Assembly: GCA_030049455.1 (NCBI GenBank)
Contig: JASIKV010000399.1
Coordinates: 1 to 11,711 of the forward strand
DNA length: 11,711 nucleotides
Reading direction: 5' to 3'
Source of the DNA: Terriglobia bacterium
Lineage (GTDB): Bacteria > Acidobacteriota > Terriglobia > UBA7540
Both the position numbers and the translations under genes were made by a program. The notes beneath the pieces are model-generated. The model was not told where the DNA came from and ran no database searches. It saw only the letters and a list, made by a program, of their open reading frames with translations. The first letter of the stretch is position 1, and the number at the start of each line of letters is the position of its first letter. Shown here one piece after another: positions 7,365 through 11,711 of this stretch.

Positions 7365-7381
7365 AGAAGGCTGCAATCACC

Positions 7382-8770
7382 ATGAAGAAGCCATCACGTT
7401 CACAATCCTCCCTGCTGATCAAGGACATTCATACCCTGATCACAATGGACGGTAGCGAATCTATCCTGCGCGGTGGATTCATTTATGCCGAGGGGGGCGA
7501 AATTAAATTGATCGGCAAGCACCCGCCCAAGGGGCTCAGGCCCGGCCGCACAATCAGCGCGCGATACTCGGTGGCACTACCGGGATTGATCAACACGCAC
7601 CATCACCTCTGCCAAACCCTCACGCGCGCCTGCACTGCCGCCGCAGATATGGAACTTTTCGACTGGTTGACCACGCTTTACCCCATGTGGGCGCGACTCG
7701 ACGAAGAGTCGATGCATGCCGCCGCGCTGGTGGGCATGGCTGAGCTGATGCTTTCCGGCTGCACCACCACCACGGACCATCACTATCTATTTCCCCGCGG
7801 GCAATCCCGACTGATTGACGCGGAGATTGCCGCCGCGCGCAAAATCGGCATTCGCTTTCATCCCACAAGGGGAAGCATGAGCGTGGGGCAGAGCAAAGGC
7901 GGCCTTCCGCCGGATTCCGTAGTTCAGAGTGAAGACGTCATTCTGGAGGACTGCGAGCGGCTGATTCGAAAATATCATGACCCTGCACCCGGAGCGATGC
8001 TGCGAATCGCTCTCGCACCTTGTTCACCCTTTTCCGTTTCTGAGGGGCTCATGCGTCAGACCGCGGCGATGGCCCAGCGCCATCAAGTTCGGATGCATAC
8101 GCATCTGGCGGAAACCCGGGACGAGCAGGACTATTGCCTGAAGCGCTTCGGCAAGCGGCCGCTGGATTTTATGGCTGACGTTGGCTGGCTGAAGGACACC
8201 ACGTGGGTGGCGCACGGAATCTATTTCAATTCACGTGAGGTCAATCGCCTTGGGCGGGCACGAGTAGGTCTTGCGCATTGCCCCAGCTCCAACATGCGCC
8301 TGGGTTCGGGCGTCGCGCCGGTTTTGGCGCTGCGACGCGCGGGCTCACCGGTGGGCTTGGGCGTTGACGGCAGCGCATCGAACGATAGTTCCCACATGCT
8401 GGCGGAGGCACGCCAGGCCCTGCTGCTCAATCGACTGGCGCACGGGGCAGCGGCAATCAAAGCCATGGAAGCGCTGCAACTCGCAACACTGGGAGGCGCC
8501 GCCTGCCTCGGCCGCAATGACATCGGCTGTCTCGCCCCGGGCCGGCGCGCGGATGTTGCCTTGTTTGACCTGCGAGATGTGGGTTACAGCGGCGCGGAAG
8601 ATGCGGCCGCAGCCCTGGTCCTCTGCGCTCCCACACGCGTGCACACACTAGTTGTGGAAGGGAAGGTCGTGGTGGAGAACCACGAACTTCGCACGCTCTC
8701 GATCGAACCCGTTCTTGCCCGCCATCGCCGTTTCGCGGCCAAAATGGTTGGAAGCCGCCCCCTGCTTTGA
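7382..8770 (+). CDS. Amidohydrolase, probable 8-oxoguanine deaminase
   Basis: A member of the amidohydrolase superfamily, cytosolic deaminase group, 462 residues. The metal site is complete: H73 and H75 in NTHHHL, H241 in MHTHLAET, H278 in VAHGI and D329 in GVDGSASND. The segments RGSMSVGQ (163-170), GGLPPDSVVQ (173-182) and LAPCSPFSVS resemble what I recall of 8-oxoguanine deaminases (Pseudomonas aeruginosa PA0142 type), which convert 8-oxoguanine to urate and ammonia. A xanthine-dehydrogenase-like operon directly downstream fits purine catabolism. Alternatives are guanine or isoguanine deaminase or a hydroxyatrazine-type aminohydrolase; these share the fold and motifs. The start at 7382 has AGAAGG 11 nt upstream. 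A strong terminator hairpin ends 17 bp before the ATG, so the gene needs its own promoter, readthrough or regulated antitermination. Superfamily certain, substrate likely. Confidence 0.8.
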   Translation: MKKPSRSQSSLLIKDIHTLITMDGSESILRGGFIYAEGGEIKLIGKHPPKGLRPGRTISARYSVALPGLINTHHHLCQTLTRACTAAADMELFDWLTTLYPMWARLDEESMHAAALVGMAELMLSGCTTTTDHHYLFPRGQSRLIDAEIAAARKIGIRFHPTRGSMSVGQSKGGLPPDSVVQSEDVILEDCERLIRKYHDPAPGAMLRIALAPCSPFSVSEGLMRQTAAMAQRHQVRMHTHLAETRDEQDYCLKRFGKRPLDFMADVGWLKDTTWVAHGIYFNSREVNRLGRARVGLAHCPSSNMRLGSGVAPVLALRRAGSPVGLGVDGSASNDSSHMLAEARQALLLNRLAHGAAAIKAMEALQLATLGGAACLGRNDIGCLAPGRRADVALFDLRDVGYSGAEDAAAALVLCAPTRVHTLVVEGKVVVENHELRTLSIEPVLARHRRFAAKMVGSRPLL

Positions 8771-8776
8771 TATACT
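8748..8776 (+). promoter_or_regulatory. Promoter candidate for the molybdenum hydroxylase operon
   Basis: TTGGAA (8748-8753), a 17-bp spacer and TATACT (8771-8776) form a good sigma-70-like promoter, and TG at 8768-8769 adds an extended -10. It overlaps the end of the deaminase gene. The predicted start near 8783 gives a leader of about 80 nt before ATG 8864. The match is by eye. Confidence 0.55.
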
Positions 8777-8793
8777 TGAAGCCTTTCAGGCAT

Positions 8794-8856
8794 GCCAATA
8801 CCGATTGCCGACGGTCAATTGCCAACAATCGACCCTCTTCAATCGAAAATCGAATA
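8794..8856 (+). repeat. Degenerate 7-bp periodic repeat in the leader of the FAD subunit gene
   Basis: Cut every 7 bases from 8794 the sequence gives nine units: GCCAATA, CCGATTG, CCGACGG, TCAATTG, CCAACAA, TCGACCC, TCTTCAA, TCGAAAA and TCGAATA. Position 2 is C in 9 of 9, position 4 is A in 8 of 9, position 1 is a pyrimidine in 8 of 9 and position 3 is a purine in 7 of 9 (consensus YCRANNN). A period of 7 does not fit a codon pattern. The array lies between a promoter candidate and the probable start codon, in DNA that appears non-coding. It resembles the short heptamer tandem repeats described in some bacterial intergenic regions; its function is unknown. Confidence 0.5.
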
Positions 8857-8863
8857 CGGTCCG

Positions 8864-9736
8864 ATGTTTGATCACATTGAGTGTTTCTACAGACCCGGCA
8901 CTCTTCGCGAAGCATTGGCTTTGCTCCAAAAGACGGGGAGACGCGGCGCGATTGTTGCTGGCGCGACGGACGTCGTCACTCGGGCCGATCGCTCACCCCG
9001 TTACTTCATTGACGTCACGCATCTCGACCTGGACTACGTGCGCAAAAACGGGCGCGGATGCACTATTGGCGCCGCGACAACCATGATGGCTCTCGAAAAA
9101 TCTTCCATCATCCGGGGATTTGCGGGTGGCATTCTGGCCAAGGCCGCCGCCACGTGCGGGTCGATTCAAAACCGCAACATGGCGACCGTGGGGGGCAATC
9201 TGGCCAACGCCTCTCCAGCCGCCGATTCTGCGGTGGTTCTGTTGGCGCTCGACGCACACCTTGTGGTGGCCAACTCGCGCCGGAAACACAGAATTCCGCT
9301 TGCCGAGTTTTACGTCGGCCCGCATAAAACGGTTTTGAAAAGTGAGTTAATCGTCGAAATTGTGATTCCCGCTCTTCCCGGCGGCCGCAGCGGGTGGTCA
9401 TTCCAAAAGCTGGGACGGACCGAAACAGACATTTCGCTTGTGAACGCGGCAGTGGGATTGCAAGCGGACGCTCACGGGAGAATCAAGTGGTCACGAATTG
9501 CTATGGGAGCGGTGGGCCCCATGCCAGTGCGAGCGCGAGCCGCCGAAAAGTTGCTTGCGGGAAATGCATTGAGTGAGGACTTGCTGGCGCAGGCGGGCGA
9601 AGCGGTTATGAATGCGGTCAGCCCCATCAGCGACGGTCGCGCATCAGCGGAGTATCGGCGTGAAATGAGCGCAGTACTGGCCCGGCGCGCCCTGCGAGAG
9701 TGTGCCGCCCAGGCTGGAATTCCCATCGGGAATTAA
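8864..9736 (+). CDS. Xanthine dehydrogenase family protein, FAD-binding (medium) subunit
   Basis: The electron-transfer subunit of a three-part molybdenum hydroxylase (CoxM/XdhB type): electrons pass from molybdenum through two [2Fe-2S] clusters to FAD and then to NAD+ or another acceptor. From ATG 8864 it has 290 residues, normal for the family. FAD-binding loops are VAGATD at 31-36 and TVGGNLANASPAAD at 108-121, followed by the CO-dehydrogenase flavoprotein C-terminal domain (about 180-285). The frame is open back to an ATG at 8792, but the extra 24 residues would be encoded by the heptad-repeat DNA and family members as I recall begin near FDHIECFYRP, so 8864 is preferred despite a weak ribosome-binding site. 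The [2Fe-2S] subunit follows after 41 bp. Confidence 0.93.
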   Translation: MFDHIECFYRPGTLREALALLQKTGRRGAIVAGATDVVTRADRSPRYFIDVTHLDLDYVRKNGRGCTIGAATTMMALEKSSIIRGFAGGILAKAAATCGSIQNRNMATVGGNLANASPAADSAVVLLALDAHLVVANSRRKHRIPLAEFYVGPHKTVLKSELIVEIVIPALPGGRSGWSFQKLGRTETDISLVNAAVGLQADAHGRIKWSRIAMGAVGPMPVRARAAEKLLAGNALSEDLLAQAGEAVMNAVSPISDGRASAEYRREMSAVLARRALRECAAQAGIPIGN

Positions 9737-9737
9737 T

Positions 9738-9773
9738 CCCGCGGCTGGTTCGCAAGCCGCCGCGCGGGGTTTT
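9738..9773 (+). promoter_or_regulatory. GC-rich intercistronic hairpin between FAD and [2Fe-2S] subunit genes
   Basis: Two overlapping pairings are possible: CCCGCG (9738-9743) with CGCGGG (9763-9768), or GCGGCT (9741-9746) with AGCCGC (9755-9760). Only four T follow (9770-9773), and the operon clearly continues, so full termination is unlikely. The outer pairing would cover the GGGG that is the only Shine-Dalgarno-like element before ATG 9778. The pairing is seen; a role in mRNA stability, partial termination or translation control is inferred. Confidence 0.35.
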
Positions 9774-9777
9774 GAAT

Positions 9778-10302
9778 ATGCAAGTTATGCTAACCATTAA
9801 CGGCGAAGCGAAGCGCCTGAGCATCACACCCGGCGATCTGCTTCTGGACGTCCTGCGGCGCGAATGCTATTTCGGCGTCAAACGCGGCTGCGAGACGGGC
9901 GAGTGTGGCGCGTGCACGGTTCTGGTGAATGGCAAGCCGGTCAATTCCTGCCTGATGTTTGCCGCGCAGGCCGAGGGTACGGAAATCTTGACCATCGAAG
10001 GCGTGGCTCCGGATGGAAACTTGGATCCGCTTCAAACAGCGTTCCTGGATCACGGCGCGGTTCAATGCGGCTATTGCACCCCCGGAATGATTTTGAGCGC
10101 CAAAGCCCTGCTGGCGGAGCGGCCAGACCCCACGGATGCGGAAGTGCGTGAAGCGCTGGCGGGAAATTTCTGCCGCTGCACAGGCTACCTGAAACCGGTG
10201 GAGGCTGTTCTGGCTGCAGCGCAGGCGTACCGGCAGGCAGGGTCGAGGGGCGTTTCTACGAAGTCCGGACGCTCGCGAGGTCAGGCGAGGAAGAAGCGAT
10301 GA
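9778..10302 (+). CDS. Xanthine dehydrogenase family protein, [2Fe-2S] (small) subunit
   Basis: The iron-sulfur subunit (CoxS/XdhC-like small chain) that relays electrons from the molybdenum centre to FAD. The N-terminal plant-ferredoxin-like domain holds C38, C43, C46 and C58 (GCETGECGAC and NSC); the C-terminal helical domain holds C97 and C100 (CGYC) and C132 and C134 (FCRCTGY). All eight cluster ligands are present. From ATG 9778 it has 174 residues. The frame is open back to 9700 inside the preceding gene, but that extension is not family-like. ATG at 9787 is another close option. After the conserved core, residues 155-174 form a Ser/Arg/Lys-rich tail that looks like an addition. Its stop TGA overlaps the ATG of the next gene (ATGA), which implies translational coupling with the molybdenum subunit. 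Confidence 0.95.
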   Translation: MQVMLTINGEAKRLSITPGDLLLDVLRRECYFGVKRGCETGECGACTVLVNGKPVNSCLMFAAQAEGTEILTIEGVAPDGNLDPLQTAFLDHGAVQCGYCTPGMILSAKALLAERPDPTDAEVREALAGNFCRCTGYLKPVEAVLAAAQAYRQAGSRGVSTKSGRSRGQARKKR

Positions 10303-11711
10303 ATTCCGTCGTCGGAAAAAATCTTCACAAGGTTGATGGATACAAGCTCGTCACCGGCCGTCCGGCATTTACAGACGACATTCACATTCCCGGAATGCTC
10401 TACGGGAAGATCCTTCCCAGCCCCCACGCGCACGCGCGGATCAAGCACATTGACACTTCGAAAGCCAAAGCATTGCCGGGCGTGCACGCGGTCCTGACGT
10501 ACAAAGATGTTCCACGCGTTCCGCACACCACGGCGGGGCAAAGCTGGCCGGAGCCGTCTCCGTACGACACCTATTTGCTCGACTCGAAGATGCGCCTGGT
10601 GGGCGACCGTGTGGCGGCCGTGGCGGCGGAAACCCGCGCCATCGCCGAAGAGGCGTTGCGGCTGATCGAAGTGGAGTACGAAATTCTGCCCTCCATCCTT
10701 GCGATTGATGTGGCCATGGCAGAGGGCGCGCCGGTGATTCATGATGAGCCGGACTCCAAAGGCATTCACGACGCCCAGCGCAACATTGCCGGGCACATTC
10801 TGAAGGAAATCGGCAATGTGGAAGACGGATTCCGCGAGTCGGATTTGATCATCGAGCACGAATTCCGCACCCCGCGCCAGCAGCACTGCGCCATTGAGCC
10901 GCACGTCACCATCAGTTGGCTGGATTCCGACAACCGCCTGGTGATTCGCACCAGCACTCAGGTGCCTTATCACACTCGCCGCCAGGTGGCGATGATCCTT
11001 CAGCTTCCCGTGGGCCGCGTGCATGTGATCAAGCCGCGCATTGGCGGCGGATTCGGCGGCAAGCAGGAAATGGTGCTGGAGGACATCTGCGGAGCGCTGG
11101 CCCTGGCCTCGCGCCGGCCGGTCAAGATTGAGTACACGCGCGAAGAAGAGTTCTACATGGCGCGCAGCCGCCACCCGCAGATTCTTACCATCAAAATGGG
11201 TTTCAAACGCGACGGCACGCTGATGGCCAACAAGATGACCGTGCTCGCCACGACCGGCGCCTACGGCAGCCACGCCAACACCGTGCAGGGCAACACGGGC
11301 AGCAAGGTCCTGCCCATCTATCGCACTCCCAACATGCGGTTTGAGTGCAACGTGGTCTATACGAACACGCCGGTCGCGGGCGCCTTTCGCGGCTATGGTT
11401 GCCCGCAGGGATATTTCGCCCAGGAATCGGTGATGGATGAGGCGGCGTACAAGCTGGGAATCGATCCCGTCGAGTTGCGCAAGAAAAACATGATTCGCCT
11501 GGGCGATATCGACTCGCTATCAGCTGAGCTCGGCGAGGGCAAGAAGGGCCTGCCGCGGCATATTCGAAGTTGCGGGCTGCCGGAATGCCTGGACCGCGGC
11601 GCGGCGGCGATCGATTGGGTGAACAAGCGGAAGGATTATTCGGAGGCGGCGTCTTCACCTCGACCTCCCGGCAGCCACCTGCGCCGTGGGGTGGGTGTGG
11701 CGTGTTCGATG
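10299..11711 (+). CDS. Xanthine dehydrogenase family protein, molybdopterin-binding (large) subunit, 3' end outside window
   Basis: The catalytic subunit that binds the molybdopterin cofactor and hydroxylates an N-heterocycle, probably hypoxanthine/xanthine or a related purine. ATG 10299 overlaps the previous stop by 4 bp and has GAGGA 7 nt upstream. 471 codons are open to the right edge; the family has about 750-800, so the last two-fifths, including the catalytic glutamate, are missing. The aldehyde oxidase/xanthine dehydrogenase a/b-hammerhead domain covers about 1-130, then the Moco-binding domain begins. Visible motifs are QQH at 194-196 (cofactor-binding Gln), GGGFGGK at 249-255 and AFRGYGCPQ at 362-370. 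By eye against bovine xanthine oxidase, the residue after GGGFGGK is Q256 instead of Glu802, and Phe914 is Y366. It lacks the AYRCSFR loop of true CO dehydrogenase. Purine hydroxylase is favoured by the adjacent deaminase gene, but nicotinate- or aldehyde-type activity is possible. Confidence 0.92.
   Translation, partial: MNSVVGKNLHKVDGYKLVTGRPAFTDDIHIPGMLYGKILPSPHAHARIKHIDTSKAKALPGVHAVLTYKDVPRVPHTTAGQSWPEPSPYDTYLLDSKMRLVGDRVAAVAAETRAIAEEALRLIEVEYEILPSILAIDVAMAEGAPVIHDEPDSKGIHDAQRNIAGHILKEIGNVEDGFRESDLIIEHEFRTPRQQHCAIEPHVTISWLDSDNRLVIRTSTQVPYHTRRQVAMILQLPVGRVHVIKPRIGGGFGGKQEMVLEDICGALALASRRPVKIEYTREEEFYMARSRHPQILTIKMGFKRDGTLMANKMTVLATTGAYGSHANTVQGNTGSKVLPIYRTPNMRFECNVVYTNTPVAGAFRGYGCPQGYFAQESVMDEAAYKLGIDPVELRKKNMIRLGDIDSLSAELGEGKKGLPRHIRSCGLPECLDRGAAAIDWVNKRKDYSEAASSPRPPGSHLRRGVGVACSM

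Noticed and set aside
10281..11273. A 330-codon minus-strand open frame opposite the molybdopterin subunit
   Set aside because: The plus-strand frame 10299-11711 is uninterrupted and shows clear xanthine-dehydrogenase-family motifs, so the antisense frame is a shadow.
10299..11711. Aerobic CO dehydrogenase (CoxL), suggested by the M-S-L gene order
   Set aside because: The active-site loop reads AFRGYG instead of the AYRCSFR characteristic of true CO dehydrogenase, and the context is purine metabolism.

Overview
The window is gene-dense bacterial DNA, moderately GC-rich, with short gaps and nine complete genes plus two cut by the window edges. The lineage cannot be proven from the sequence. 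Gene content and protein character (trimeric-type purine nucleoside phosphorylase, a CNT nucleoside transporter, a secreted S10 serine carboxypeptidase, a three-subunit molybdenum hydroxylase) would fit Acidobacteriota, but I hold this only as an impression.

Positions 1-3141, + strand: a compact nucleoside-salvage operon. It holds the C-terminal half of a thymidine/pyrimidine-nucleoside phosphorylase, a concentrative nucleoside transporter (NupC/CNT), a purine nucleoside phosphorylase and a cytidine deaminase. An adenosine deaminase (3173-4273, - strand) converges on it. Together these genes would import nucleosides, deaminate cytidine and adenosine, and release free bases plus (deoxy)ribose-1-phosphate.

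Positions 4274-7364: a 162-bp divergent intergenic region, then a zinc-ribbon threonine synthase and an exported S10 carboxypeptidase, ended by a strong intrinsic terminator. These two genes have no obvious tie to nucleoside metabolism.

Positions 7382-11711, + strand: an oxidised-purine catabolic module. A probable 8-oxoguanine deaminase comes first. After a good promoter candidate and an unusual 7-bp periodic leader come the FAD, [2Fe-2S] and molybdopterin subunits of a xanthine-dehydrogenase-family enzyme, in the coxM-S-L order. The molybdopterin gene runs off the window. If the specificities are right, the deaminase (8-oxoguanine to urate) and the hydroxylase (hypoxanthine/xanthine to urate) meet at urate, downstream of the bases freed by the first cluster.

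I see no mobile element, CRISPR array, tRNA or rRNA. No clearly new system is evident. The most unusual items are the heptad-periodic leader, a terminator touching the ribosome-binding site of the deaminase gene, a perfect hairpin ending exactly at the purine nucleoside phosphorylase start codon, and substitutions at substrate-pocket positions of the molybdenum subunit.
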